Below are positions 28,644 through 37,604 of a stretch of DNA of 64,000 nucleotides, in pieces (within the stretch, counting starts at the first letter, position 1; each line of letters begins with the position of its first letter). The notes beneath the pieces were generated by a model. The model had not been told where the DNA came from, did no database searches, and worked only from the letters and a program-made list of their open reading frames with translations. A program made the position numbers and the translations under genes. This DNA comes from Chroococcus sp. FPU101 (GTDB taxonomy: Bacteria > Cyanobacteriota > Cyanobacteriia > Cyanobacteriales > Microcystaceae): assembly GCF_017312365.1 (NCBI RefSeq), contig NZ_BLJI01000002.1:310001-374000 (forward strand). The letters run 5' to 3'.

Positions 28644-29834
28644 ATGAAACGTTTTAGATTGTGGCTTATTGGCTTTCTAGCAATCATTGCTTTTACAACA
28701 ACGGTATATGCACAATCTAAGCCAAATGTCAATCAAATAACTGAGCAAGCAGCACTCCCTCAAGCAAAAGTGATCGGTCAAATTGAGCCAGTCGTTCAAA
28801 TGAATGGAGCAATGCCAACGGGTGTTACCGTATCTCAAGAAGGAAGAATCTTTACTAACTTTCCTCGCTGGGGTGATCAAGTTGATTTTACCGTTGCCGA
28901 AATTAAAAACGGTCAGCCAGTCGCCTATCCGAATGCTGAGATTAACAAACCTAATTCTAGTGACCCCTCTAAATCCTTCGTTTCAGTTCAAAGTGTCGTC
29001 ATCGATCCTCAAAATCGGCTCTGGATTTTAGATACTGGTAGTATTAATTTTGGCCCGACAACGTTTGGCGGCCCGAAATTGATTGGAATTGATTTGAGTC
29101 AAAATCGCATTTTTAAAACGATTCTTTTTCCGCAAGAAGTTGCTTTACCCACCACTTATCTAAACGATATACGTTTTGATCTGCGTCGAGGACGGAGTGG
29201 TATGGCTTATATTACTGATTCTTCAGGAAATGGCCCTAATGGTATTATTGTCGTCGATCTCGATTCAGGGCGTAGTTGGCGGAAACTGAATGACCATCCC
29301 TCAACCAAAGCAGTACCAGGATTTTTACCCAGTGTCGAAGGACAAGTATTACTCGAACGGATGCCGAATCAACCGCCTAAACCGATTAAACTAGGTGCAG
29401 ATGGCATTGCGATTAGTGCGGATGGCAAACAATTATACTACTGTCCTCTAGCCAGCAGAAAGCTTTATAGTGTCAGTGTTGATGCGCTGTCTAATGAGCA
29501 GTTGTCAGATGAGCAGGTGGCTAAAACAGTCGTTGATCTTGGTGAAAAAGGTGGCGGTTCGGATGGTTTAGAGTCAGATGCCCAAAATCGAGTCTATTTG
29601 ACCAATTACGAACAAAATGCTATTCAACGACGTTTAAGCGATGGCCAAATCGAAACCCTTGTCCATGACCCTCGTGTACTATGGCCTGATACGATGTCAC
29701 TGGCTAATGACGGTTATCTGTACTTCACAGCCAATCAACTCCACCGTCAAGCTAGATATCACAATGGTCAAGATTTACGAATCAAACCCTATAGCGTAAT
29801 GCGTGTGCGTGTGGATGCCCAACCAATTAAATAG
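28644..29834 (+). CDS. Secreted major royal jelly/yellow-family protein
   Basis: 396 residues with a clear signal peptide (MKRFRLWLIGFLAIIAFTTT, cleavage probably after VYA). The mature part has beta-propeller features of the MRJP/yellow family: TGVTVSQEGRIFTNFPRW, VIDPQNRLWILDTG, YLNDIRFD, MAYITDSSG, GADGIAISADGKQLYYCPL and WPDTMSLANDGYLYFTANQ. Bacterial members are periplasmic or secreted and of unknown activity, perhaps lactonase-like. It precedes an aldo/keto reductase by only 13 bases, which suggests the two are co-expressed. Confidence 0.85.
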   Translation: MKRFRLWLIGFLAIIAFTTTVYAQSKPNVNQITEQAALPQAKVIGQIEPVVQMNGAMPTGVTVSQEGRIFTNFPRWGDQVDFTVAEIKNGQPVAYPNAEINKPNSSDPSKSFVSVQSVVIDPQNRLWILDTGSINFGPTTFGGPKLIGIDLSQNRIFKTILFPQEVALPTTYLNDIRFDLRRGRSGMAYITDSSGNGPNGIIVVDLDSGRSWRKLNDHPSTKAVPGFLPSVEGQVLLERMPNQPPKPIKLGADGIAISADGKQLYYCPLASRKLYSVSVDALSNEQLSDEQVAKTVVDLGEKGGGSDGLESDAQNRVYLTNYEQNAIQRRLSDGQIETLVHDPRVLWPDTMSLANDGYLYFTANQLHRQARYHNGQDLRIKPYSVMRVRVDAQPIK

Positions 29835-29847
29835 GATTTTAGCAACG

Positions 29848-30726
29848 ATGGAAAGCAAAAAACTAGGCAAAACTGATACAAAAATTAGTGCAATTGGTCT
29901 GGGTGGAATGCCTCTATCTTTGAGTGGTCGCCCTGAACAAGAAGAGGCGATCGCTGTTATCCACCATGCCCTCGATTTAGGTGTAACATTAATTGATACG
30001 GCGGACTCCTATTGCGTCGATGAGTCGGATAAACACCACAACGAGAAATTAATCGCAACTGCCCTAGACAAATACCAAGGTGATACCAGTCAAGTTGTTA
30101 TTGCAACCAAAGGCGGTCTAATGCGACCCCAAGGAAGTTGGACACGCGATGGTAGCCCAGAACATTTGCGTCAAACCATTCGCCAAAGTCATAAAGCCCT
30201 TGGAGGTGAACGACCAATTGATGTTTGGCAGTATCATTCACCTGACCCCGAATATCTTATCTCAGAATCTTTAACCCCTGTTAAAGAAGCAGTCGAAGAA
30301 GGATTAATTCGTTATGTTGGGGTTTCTAATTTCTCAGTTGCACAAATAAAACAAGCACAAGAAATTGTCGAAATTGTCTCCGTCCAAAATCAATACAACC
30401 CTTGGCAGCGTCAACCCGAAAATGATGGCGTTTTGGAATATTGTGAACAAGAGGGCTTAACTTTTTTCCCTTGGAGTCCCTTGGGTGGAAGTAGACGGGT
30501 CAATTTACTGAAAAATATCCCTGTTATTAATGAAATTGCACAAGAAAAAGGGATTTCAGTTTATCAAGTGGTTTTAGCATGGCTTCGTAGCAAATCACCT
30601 TGTATTGTACCGATTCCTGGTGCAAGTAAAATCAGTAGCATTGAAGATTCAGTTGCATCTGTTAATGTCCAATTGTCTCCCGATGAAATCCAGCGTTTTG
30701 AACAAGGTGCTGCCCAAGTCGCTTAA
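29848..30726 (+). CDS. Aldo/keto reductase
   Basis: 292 residues from the ATG at 29848, which opens MESKKLGKTDTKISAIGLGG as is standard for the family; an upstream in-frame start overlaps the previous gene and is unlikely. The catalytic tetrad is visible: Asp and Tyr in IDTADSY, Lys in IATKGG and His in WQYHSPD. The NADPH-binding end has PIPGASKISSIEDS. The enzyme should reduce aldehydes or ketones with NADPH in the cytosol; the substrate is unknown. It ends in a strong hairpin shared with the convergent gene. Confidence 0.92.
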   Translation: MESKKLGKTDTKISAIGLGGMPLSLSGRPEQEEAIAVIHHALDLGVTLIDTADSYCVDESDKHHNEKLIATALDKYQGDTSQVVIATKGGLMRPQGSWTRDGSPEHLRQTIRQSHKALGGERPIDVWQYHSPDPEYLISESLTPVKEAVEEGLIRYVGVSNFSVAQIKQAQEIVEIVSVQNQYNPWQRQPENDGVLEYCEQEGLTFFPWSPLGGSRRVNLLKNIPVINEIAQEKGISVYQVVLAWLRSKSPCIVPIPGASKISSIEDSVASVNVQLSPDEIQRFEQGAAQVA

Positions 30727-30765
30727 GGAATTAGAATGGGGCATCACCCCACTCTAATTCCTTAA
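30723..30765. terminator. Bidirectional hairpin terminator between convergent genes
   Basis: The arms TTAAGGAATTAGAATGGGG (30723-30741) and CCCCACTCTAATTCCTTAA (30747-30765) pair along 19 positions with one mismatch around a 5-base loop. The left arm includes the stop codon of the aldo/keto reductase. The T-run is short (TTAA), so termination efficiency is uncertain, but the site lies exactly between two convergent genes. Confidence 0.65.
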
Positions 30766-30812
30766 ACGGTGTTGATTGGTTGATTGATGAAGTCATCGCA
30801 GGCACTTTCGTC

Positions 30813-31571
30813 TCACGGAAGTGTACCAATGACCCCTGGAAAGCGTTTGTATTTGAATAAATAGCCCAGTAGCATCAATACAATAATAATCCCTGTACCA
30901 ATGCCTAAATAACTCGGAAGCCAGAAAACCGCCTCTAGTGTATTAATTTTGCCTGGTTGCAAATGCCAAATTAATTGATTACCGACTGGCGTAACTTCTG
31001 CATTACTGGTAATTAATGGTTTAGCTGCCCAAGGAGTTTTTAACGAGAATTCCAAATCGATTAATGAACCTGGACTAACAATCACATTACCCTGATTGGA
31101 TAAAACACCCAAAGCACGTAAATCAACATTCAGATTAATATAATTTCGCTCAAAAAATATTAAGTTACTTTGACGTGTGATCATTTTCGATTCAAGTTGC
31201 AATAACTCTGAATTTTCGCCTTGAGCAATGCTAGTAGCTGAATTAGAAGTTGGGTTAAAAAATTGATTAAATTTCTTGGTTAAATCCCGACTACTATTAA
31301 ACGGAATTGTTACGCTGACTTCTTCGGGTGAAAATCGTTTTGCACTCCCCCCTAAAAGTTTAGCTCTTTGTTCAATACTATCTAACCATTGCTCAGACTC
31401 TTCTTTATTGAGTGTGGTTAAGCGTTGTCCTAAGATAATCGTTTGAACAATTTCACCATGATGTTGATCTTTAAAATTTACCCGCACATCATACTTAACA
31501 CACCCACTAAGTAAAGTCAGAAGGACAATCATTAGAGGTAAAAATCGTCTAGCAACAAATTTCAGGGTCAT
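30813..31571 (-). CDS. DUF3153-type lipoprotein
   Basis: 252 residues. The N-terminus has a basic start, hydrophobic core LPLMIVLLTL and lipobox LLSGC (Cys24), so the protein is probably lipid-anchored. A second membrane helix near 218-240 (YLGIGTGIIIVLMLLGYLF) precedes a short basic tail. The middle part (VNFKDQHHGEIVQTIILGQRL and VTIPFNSSRDL) matches DUF3153, found in cyanobacteria and plant plastids and of unknown function. It follows the RNase-R-like gene by only 3 bases, so it is probably co-transcribed with it. Confidence 0.8.
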   Translation of the reverse strand: MTLKFVARRFLPLMIVLLTLLSGCVKYDVRVNFKDQHHGEIVQTIILGQRLTTLNKEESEQWLDSIEQRAKLLGGSAKRFSPEEVSVTIPFNSSRDLTKKFNQFFNPTSNSATSIAQGENSELLQLESKMITRQSNLIFFERNYINLNVDLRALGVLSNQGNVIVSPGSLIDLEFSLKTPWAAKPLITSNAEVTPVGNQLIWHLQPGKINTLEAVFWLPSYLGIGTGIIIVLMLLGYLFKYKRFPGVIGTLP

Positions 31572-31574
31572 TTT

Positions 31575-33824
31575 TTAATCCTCTTCTAAATCTTCGTTAC
31601 GGGCAGTACTACCCCCCCCAACGGTGACTAAATCAATTTGCTGACGATAATAGTCTACATTTTTTACCTCGACTTCGACTTCATCCCCAAGGCGATAGGC
31701 AGTGCGATTTTTACGACCAACTAAACAACTATGACGGGCGCGATATTCATACCAATCATCTTTGAGGGAACTGACATGAACTAATCCTTCGACTAATAAA
31801 TCTTCGATTTCCACGAAAAAGCCATAAGACTGAACCCCAGTAATCAAACCTCGGAAAACATGACCTGTTCTGGCTTTCATTTTCTCGGCTTTTTTGAGTC
31901 CTTCTAGGTCTTTTTCGGCATCTTCTGCAATTTTATCTCGTTCGTTGAGATGAGCTACGATCGCATGAAATTCTTCTGTTAAACTTTCTTGAATTGCGGT
32001 GGGTAGAATGTTCCAGTTGATTTGACCATGACTGGTACTACTGCCTAAATTAACGGCATTTTTAGCTATTTTATTCCGTCTATCTCGCCCTTCGGCAAAC
32101 AAGATCTTAATTACTCGCTGTATCCACAAATCTCCGTAGCGTTGTCCTGGGGATACACAGTGAACATACCCTTCTTGATAGGCTAAACCAAAATGAGGAA
32201 TCGGGTGACTACTGTATTTAACGGGTTTTAGGGTGGTTTGTAGCATGAAATTCAACACTTTTTGGGCATTAGATGTGGCAAATGCTAAGGTAAAGGCTTG
32301 ATAATCTTGTGATGAAACTTCTTCTTCTGTGGATAAACTGAGATCCAATCCTAAGTTATTAGATAATTTTATTAAATCTTCTAATTCATCCCAGTCGGGT
32401 TCGGGTTGTCCACAATAAATCGCTGGAATTTCTAAAGTTGAAAGATGTTTACCGACGACAATTCCTGCTAAAACGGCTAACTCACTCAAAAGAGAACGAA
32501 CGGGCAAAGTAGAAGAGGCAAAAATCACCCCTTTGCGTCCTTCATCTTTGTAGGCTGTAAATTTCTCAAATTGAATTTCAAAACTACCGCGCTGTAGTCG
32601 TTGGGCTTTAATTAAAGGACACAGATTTAATAATAAAGTTTGTAATCGTTCTACTAAAGGTTGCTGACTCGGTTCGACTTCATCTGGATTACTGAGTAAA
32701 GTTTGCACTCTTTGATAACTTAACGCATGGTCAACTCTAATGACACTTGGACAAATTTCAAATTCAATAACTTGGCCTTTGTCATCTAAATTCAACAAAA
32801 TAGATATAGTTAAACGATTTTCGCCACTAATGAGGGAGCATCGCTTTTGTACTCCATCAGGAAATAACGGTAATCGTCTTTCTCCTAAATAGACGCTCGT
32901 TCCCCGTTTTTTAGCGGCTCGATCTAAAGATGAGTCGGGTTCAATATAATGAGCAACATCAGTGATATGTAACCCAATTTGCCATTGTTGTTGATCAATC
33001 GGTTCAATGGTGAAAGCGTTTTCGATGAGCCATAAACCGTCTGTGGTTTCATTTTCAATGGTGAAAGTAAGCAAATCTGTTAAATCTCGCCGTTGTTCCA
33101 TGTCGGCAGGGTTAAGCGTTGTAGGTAACGAGTCGGCTGAAGTGAGAACTGCGTCTGTAAAAGCTTGTGGTAAATCGTGTTTACAGCACACAATATCAGT
33201 ATCGGCTGCTGCTTCAGCATCACTCCCTAAGACTCGTGTTACTTGCCCTAACGGTGGATGTTCCCCAATGGGATAGCGCAATACAGAGACATGAACGAGA
33301 TGATCGATCGCAGTGGCTAAGTCTTGTCCATTTTGTCGCAATGTTAGTTCAAAAAGAAGACGATCATCAAGAGGAACCGCTAAAAATCCCTCATTGTCTT
33401 GTTTAACTTGAGCGAGTAGAGAAGGATTGGCTCGTTCTAAAATCAGTTTAACTTCACCTTCAGGAGAACGTCGGCGAGTTCCTTCTTTGATAATTTTGAC
33501 TAAAACGCGATCACCATTCCAAGCATTGCTCAGATGACTTTCTCTGACATAGATATCGTCTGCGTCTTCAGAGTCTTGGATCGCAAAACAAAATCCTTTA
33601 CTAGAGCAGCGTAGCTTTGCTTCTACGACACTTTCTTCTTTGTTTTTGCGATATTTTCCACGTTCTTTGGTGACGAGGCCAATTTTCTCTAGTGCTTCTA
33701 GTGCTATTTGGAGTTTTTGGATGTTTTCGTCATCTTCACATCCGAGTTTTTTTTCTAGCATCTTAGCAGCGACTAATTTATCATCACTCAAATGAGCTAG
33801 TAATGCAGCGATCGAAAAATCCAT
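31575..33824 (-). CDS. RNase II/R-family protein with degenerate catalytic motif
   Basis: 749 residues. Layout: N-terminal winged-helix-like region, cold-shock domains to about 200, RNB domain about 245-570, S1 domain about 655-735 (GHVFRGLITGVQSYGFFVE). In RNase R the RNB start reads TIDGEDARDFDDAVY, and its four aspartates hold the catalytic magnesium. Here the aligned segment, residues 255-270, is TIENETTDGLWLIENA: the first Asp is Glu and the DFDD residues are replaced by GLWL. Downstream motifs (GLHITDVAHYIEP and RGTSVYLGERRLPLFP) are conserved. It may bind RNA without cutting it. From memory it resembles cyanobacterial Zam proteins (acetazolamide resistance); that link is uncertain. Confidence 0.82.
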   Translation of the reverse strand: MDFSIAALLAHLSDDKLVAAKMLEKKLGCEDDENIQKLQIALEALEKIGLVTKERGKYRKNKEESVVEAKLRCSSKGFCFAIQDSEDADDIYVRESHLSNAWNGDRVLVKIIKEGTRRRSPEGEVKLILERANPSLLAQVKQDNEGFLAVPLDDRLLFELTLRQNGQDLATAIDHLVHVSVLRYPIGEHPPLGQVTRVLGSDAEAAADTDIVCCKHDLPQAFTDAVLTSADSLPTTLNPADMEQRRDLTDLLTFTIENETTDGLWLIENAFTIEPIDQQQWQIGLHITDVAHYIEPDSSLDRAAKKRGTSVYLGERRLPLFPDGVQKRCSLISGENRLTISILLNLDDKGQVIEFEICPSVIRVDHALSYQRVQTLLSNPDEVEPSQQPLVERLQTLLLNLCPLIKAQRLQRGSFEIQFEKFTAYKDEGRKGVIFASSTLPVRSLLSELAVLAGIVVGKHLSTLEIPAIYCGQPEPDWDELEDLIKLSNNLGLDLSLSTEEEVSSQDYQAFTLAFATSNAQKVLNFMLQTTLKPVKYSSHPIPHFGLAYQEGYVHCVSPGQRYGDLWIQRVIKILFAEGRDRRNKIAKNAVNLGSSTSHGQINWNILPTAIQESLTEEFHAIVAHLNERDKIAEDAEKDLEGLKKAEKMKARTGHVFRGLITGVQSYGFFVEIEDLLVEGLVHVSSLKDDWYEYRARHSCLVGRKNRTAYRLGDEVEVEVKNVDYYRQQIDLVTVGGGSTARNEDLEED

Positions 33825-34417
33825 TTATGAATGTCCTTTTGAAGATAAGCTTATACAGTAGTGAACTCTGAGCCTTAGATCATCGGAAACACAGAAACGC
33901 TAAACATTGCGTCTATCGAAATTTAAAAATGTAGCTCAGATAATTGTTACAATAATTTTTATCTTTTGAAAAAAAAGTTCAAGAATTAGCAGCGAATCGG
34001 TTTCATTCTTTTGACTTTTGGTGATTAAACCAAAGCAACTTGAATGATTTGATCTCTTCGTAGTCGTTAACCCTGAACTTGAGCGTCCTCAAAAGAGAGT
34101 TTTGAAGTTTTCTTTTTGAGGCTAAAGTTTATTCTAATCACTAGCTGAAGATGAAGCTATAACTAGAAAACAGCTACTTTGGTTGGGTTAAAGTTAGGCC
34201 TAGCGATTTAGCGATCGTCAAGATAGACTTTTAAAAGTAAAATTTTAAAAAAGCAATCGTTAGTTAATCGATAGCTCCCTTGAAAAGGCTTAACTTTAGA
34301 TAACCATTTGACTTAATCTTTAATTGTATCAAAAAACGTGACAATTTATTCAATTAAACGATAGACTATTTTTAGTAGTACAAAAAGACTAAATTCGACG
34401 AGTGATTCTAAAAATCT
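33825..34417. other. 593-base intergenic region between divergent genes
   Basis: No gene or RNA is recognised. It should contain the promoters of the RNase-R-like gene (minus) and the 229-residue protein (plus). An imperfect hairpin is present at 34087-34121, with arms CCTCAAAA and TTTTGAGG, and the rest is AT-rich without clear repeats. Confidence 0.5.
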
Positions 34418-35107
34418 ATGTTAAATGAATTTCGGACACGCTACCCTAATGGTGGTCTAATTAGTGAATTATTGCTTCTTGATCACGGCAAATACATTGT
34501 TAGGGTGAGCGTACAAATTGAAGGCGTGATCATCGCTACTGGAATAGCGGCGGCTGATACAGTTGAAACAGCCGAAGATCAGGCGAGAATTAGAGCAATT
34601 GCCTTACTAAACCTCGACGAAAAACCAACAACAAACCATAAAGAGCAAAATTCTAAAAAATCAGAAACAGTAATTCCACAAAAAGCAACGGTTACTCAAG
34701 CTAAAACCGAAAAAAAAGTCAAACCCGCTTTACCCATTACTCCACCGATTGAATTTTCAGAACCGATCTCAGAACCCGAAGAATTAGGATTATATGATGA
34801 TATTTCAGAAGAACTGTTTGATAAGACTGAGCCAGCCGAAATAGAAGATGAGCCAATTTCTCTGATTAATACAGAAGAACCACCATCTTTGGTACCTGAA
34901 CCGCCACAAAAAGTAACAACAAGTGAACCTACAGATTATTCTGATGTTATCGCTAAAACCAATCTAGAAATGAAGCGTTTAGGTTGGACTAGCGAACAAG
35001 GACGAGATTATCTAATTAGTACCTATGGTAAGCGTTCCCGTCAATTACTAGAAGATGAACAACTCATCGAATTTTTGCAATATCTAGAAAGTTTACCGAC
35101 TCCTTAA
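34418..35107 (+). CDS. Hypothetical cyanobacterial protein with acidic linker
   Basis: 229 residues in three parts. Residues 1-68 form a small alpha/beta domain (EFRTRYPNGGLISELLLLDHGKY, VRVSVQIEGVIIATGIAAAD, ARIRAIALL). Residues 70-175 are a low-complexity, acidic, proline-rich linker. Residues 180-229 are a helical module (MKRLGWTSEQGRDYLISTYG, then KRSRQLLEDEQLIEFLQYL) that I associate with the tails of some cyanobacterial and phage DNA-annealing proteins, from memory and without certainty. No membrane or signal segment is present. The function is unknown. Confidence 0.6.
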   Translation: MLNEFRTRYPNGGLISELLLLDHGKYIVRVSVQIEGVIIATGIAAADTVETAEDQARIRAIALLNLDEKPTTNHKEQNSKKSETVIPQKATVTQAKTEKKVKPALPITPPIEFSEPISEPEELGLYDDISEELFDKTEPAEIEDEPISLINTEEPPSLVPEPPQKVTTSEPTDYSDVIAKTNLEMKRLGWTSEQGRDYLISTYGKRSRQLLEDEQLIEFLQYLESLPTP

Positions 35108-35117
35108 ATTTATAAAT

Positions 35118-35140
35118 GGGCTTGGCAATCAAGCCCCTAC
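35118..35140. repeat. Dispersed palindromic repeat, GGGCTTGG type
   Basis: GGGCTTGGCAATCAAGCCCC followed by TAC, a self-complementary element (GGGCTTG with CAAGCCC). The same element, with small changes, is at 55197 between chlL and chlN, and its reverse-complement-like relative GTAGGGGTTTGG is at 53970 and 55245. It lies 10 bases after a stop codon and may act as a terminator as well. Confidence 0.7.
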
Positions 35141-35246
35141 TCATCAAATTTAAGTTAATTAATCAGTTTAAATTATCCATAATCAAACGAGATCTTTTTT
35201 CTACCTCTTCGATATCTTGGTCGTTTTGTAAACTTTGCCTTTTGTC

Positions 35247-35408
35247 ATGCAAAAACAGGTATCTCTTTTACCAGCTGCTACTCTAATTTCTCAATTAATT
35301 TTTGCGATATTTCTCGGCTTCTTAGGCTTGTTTATGGCTTTACCTCTCACCATTATTTTACAAGTTTTACTTCAGGAAATTGTAATTAAAGATTGGTTTA
35401 AAAGTAAT
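35247..35408 (+). pseudogene. 3' fragment of an AI-2E family transporter gene
   Basis: An open frame of 53 codons encodes LLPAATLISQLIFAIFLGFL and then MALPLTIILQVLLQEIVI, which matches the last two membrane segments of AI-2E/PerM family transporters. A full member has about 350 residues. The frame is closed by a stop at 35229 just upstream, and no other part of the gene is visible. I regard it as the remnant of a deleted gene. The following gene, on the opposite strand, is also truncated, so a deletion or rearrangement joined the two. Confidence 0.65.
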
Positions 35409-35410
35409 TT

Positions 35411-35902
35411 TTAAGGGGTTAGAACGTTAACATCGACCAAGGGAGTAAGATTAAAACCTTGTTGCTGTAAAGGAGCGATCAACATTGCAGCGACCAGTAA
35501 ATAGACCATGTTAGTATACAACCCAATCCAAACCACAATTCCTGCGATCGCCGCATAGCCTAAAAATCCTCGCCATGACCCCACACTTTGTAAACCTGAT
35601 AAAAAAATCTCAATGGGGCTGCGTTCCTGTATATTTTTAACTTGTTTGGCTGCTTCAGTCTCAGGGGGACGTAGGGCCATAACACCCAAAGGGAGCAAAG
35701 TAATGTGAACATTAGGCAGATCTTGAACTTGTCCTAAAAATTCTTCAACTTGTTGATTAGGTAGGTACAGCGTCACCAAATCGATCGCTCCATCACTAGC
35801 AATCGCCTCAATCAGAGAAAAGTTTACGCCTTGATGATCTTTGATTAGAGCAAAAACGTTTTGGCCTTTACCGCGTGGGACTTGAATAATCAATTGACGC
35901 AT
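35411..35902 (-). pseudogene. Truncated DUF389 membrane protein gene
   Basis: 163 codons. Residues 1-143 match the start of DUF389 proteins: MRQLIIQVPRGKGQNVF, the regulatory alpha/beta domain, RSPIEIFLSGLQSVGSWRGF and a membrane helix ending VAAMLIAP. Full members continue with several more helices, beginning FAGPAMN. Here the frame instead ends in an unrelated 19-residue tail (LQQQGFNLTPLVDVNVLTP). The tail superficially resembles the LTPLVDV start of ExbD/TolR proteins, which may be chance. The gene has lost most of its membrane domain and is probably non-functional. Confidence 0.7.
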
Positions 35903-36240
35903 TTAATTCTCCTATTGCTCATCATCTCGCCAGACTTAAGCACTTGCTTTTGAGCTTTGCTAACAAACTCAACTTCTTTACCAATGTTAGATTGACTGAA
36001 AAATATTTCTATCCTCTTGTAGAAGGAAAACTCATAAATTATCTATTTAAGAACTGCAATATTCAAAAAAAGATTAGACTCAATTTAAGCATTGCTGCCA
36101 TGATCATGAAAAGAGAAAAATATTTTAAAAAAGATAAATTTGTTTCGGAATCTTCAAATTAGTAAAATTATCTCTTAGGTGTCTTTTCGAGTGACTCGTT
36201 CCAAGCAACAATTGTGACAAAAAATAATGTTCTGTCCCTC
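35903..36240. other. 338-base region without a supported gene
   Basis: A 72-codon open frame on the plus strand (35944-36162) has lysine-rich, AT-driven composition and no family features, so I do not call it a gene. The region lies between two decayed genes and may itself be residue of the same deletion. Confidence 0.4.
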
Positions 36241-36764
36241 ATGAATGAAGACCGATCCAGTTTAAATCATTGAGGGAGCAAATCGCTCTTTAAGAAAACG
36301 CCTCAACTTACGAGGAGAACTCCTTTTAGCCCTAAGTCCAACTATCCTAGTCCTAATCGTATTAGCCTTAGTTGAGGTGTTAACTCGGCAAAGATTACTT
36401 TATGCTTCTCTAGCTTCAAGTGCTTTTTTGATCTATCTCGATCCCCAACACGGGACTAACTCGGCTCGGACACTTGTTATTTCTCATCTAATGGCGGCTA
36501 TCATTGGCTTTATCGCTTTTGTCTGTATAGGCTCAGGATACTTTTCGGGTGGTTGTGCGATGGTCATATACGATCATATTAATGATTGTTTGCGATGTCG
36601 TCCATCCTCCTGCTGTGTCAACTTCATTAAGTCATCGCAGTTTTGCCTTACGTGCGGGGAATGAAAATAATTTAGTCTTGTTCGGTTTAGCGGTAGGTAT
36701 TACTGCTATCTTAGTCGTCTTAGAACGTTTAGCTCTTTGGATATTAGCCTATTGCAACCGTTGA
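36241..36764 (+). pseudogene. Frameshifted HPP-family membrane protein gene
   Basis: The product is readable only across three frames. From ATG 36241 the frame reads MNEDRSSLNH and stops at 36271. A second frame open from 36266 encodes LNLRGELLLALSPTILVLIV, then LLYASLASSAFLIYLDPQHG and TLVISHLMAAIIGFIAF up to about 36563. A third frame then continues TIILMIVCDVVHPPAVSTSL, with the family's HPP motif, to the stop at 36764. One extra base in the stretch after ATGGTC (about 36563-36568) explains the second shift. HPP proteins are small four-helix membrane proteins linked to nitrite uptake in cyanobacteria. This copy is broken unless the sequence has errors. Confidence 0.75.
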
Positions 36765-36795
36765 GCAGGAAAACTTAAAAGCAGGAGTCAAATCG

Positions 36796-37602
36796 ATGAA
36801 TCCATTCAGTCGAAATTCTAAACAGATTATAGAACAAGAAAGATATGAAATTTTGCAACAGATTGAGGATTGGCTGGATTTACCGATGCTGTTTCTCAGT
36901 TTTGTGTGGTTAATTCTTTTTATTGTTGAATTGGTCTGGGGACTAAACCCTTTCCTCGATACGTTGCAAGTCGCTATTTGGATTCTATTTGGGCTGGATT
37001 TTTTGCTAGAGTTTGCCCTAGCACCAGTAAAAGTTACTTATCTAAAGCGTAACTGGTTAACCGTTGTTTCTCTGCTACTGCCTGCGCTTCGGCTTTTTCG
37101 CTTTACTCGTATTCTTAGAGTTTTCAGGAGTGCTAAAGGGATTCGTAGCTTAAGATTATTACAAATCATGACGCGTACCAATCGAGGAATGCGTTCTCTG
37201 GCTACCAGTTTTCAGCGTCGAGGCTTTGGTTATATCATTGGACTAACCACTTTTGTGTGCTTGATTGGGGCGGCTGGAATGTATGCTTTTGAAAAAGATG
37301 TTCCATCGGGCTTATCAGATTATGGAACGGCTTTGTGGTGGACAGCGATGGTTATGACGACGATGGGAGCAGATTATTTTCCTAAAACGCCAGAAGGCCG
37401 TCTGCTTTGTTTTTTCCTCGCTGTTTATGCTTTTGCGATTTTCGGTTATGTGGCGGCTACCTTAGCGACTTTTTTTATCGGTCAAGATGCGGAAAACCCT
37501 TCGGCTGATGTTGTAGGGATGGAAGCCCTTGCAAATCTTCAACAAGAGGTTAAAGCACTTCGTGAGGAAATTCAAGTTATGTTAAACCAAAAACTAGAAT
37601 AA
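36796..37602 (+). CDS. Voltage-gated-like ion channel with atypical filter
   Basis: 268 residues in the six-helix ion-channel pattern. The S4-like segment has an arginine or lysine at every third position from Arg99 to Arg120 (RLFRFTRILRVFRSAKGIRS), a strong voltage sensor. The pore loop WWTAMVMTTMGADYFPKTPE has TMGADYFP where K+ channels have TVGYGD, so ion selectivity is uncertain. The last helix (AIFGYVAATLATFFIGQ) resembles S6, and a C-terminal coiled coil (ALANLQQEVKALREEIQVML) could drive assembly. It is 31 bases after the HPP pseudogene. I am sure of the family and not of the transported ion. Confidence 0.85.
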   Translation: MNPFSRNSKQIIEQERYEILQQIEDWLDLPMLFLSFVWLILFIVELVWGLNPFLDTLQVAIWILFGLDFLLEFALAPVKVTYLKRNWLTVVSLLLPALRLFRFTRILRVFRSAKGIRSLRLLQIMTRTNRGMRSLATSFQRRGFGYIIGLTTFVCLIGAAGMYAFEKDVPSGLSDYGTALWWTAMVMTTMGADYFPKTPEGRLLCFFLAVYAFAIFGYVAATLATFFIGQDAENPSADVVGMEALANLQQEVKALREEIQVMLNQKLE

Positions 37603-37604
37603 AT

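Noticed and set aside
35411-35470. ExbD/TolR-like LTPLVDV motif at the end of the truncated DUF389 frame
   Set aside because: Only about seven residues agree and no further ExbD sequence follows; chance is the simpler reading.
35944-36162. 72-codon plus-strand frame
   Set aside because: Composition is driven by AT-rich DNA, there is no family pattern, and it lies between two decayed genes.
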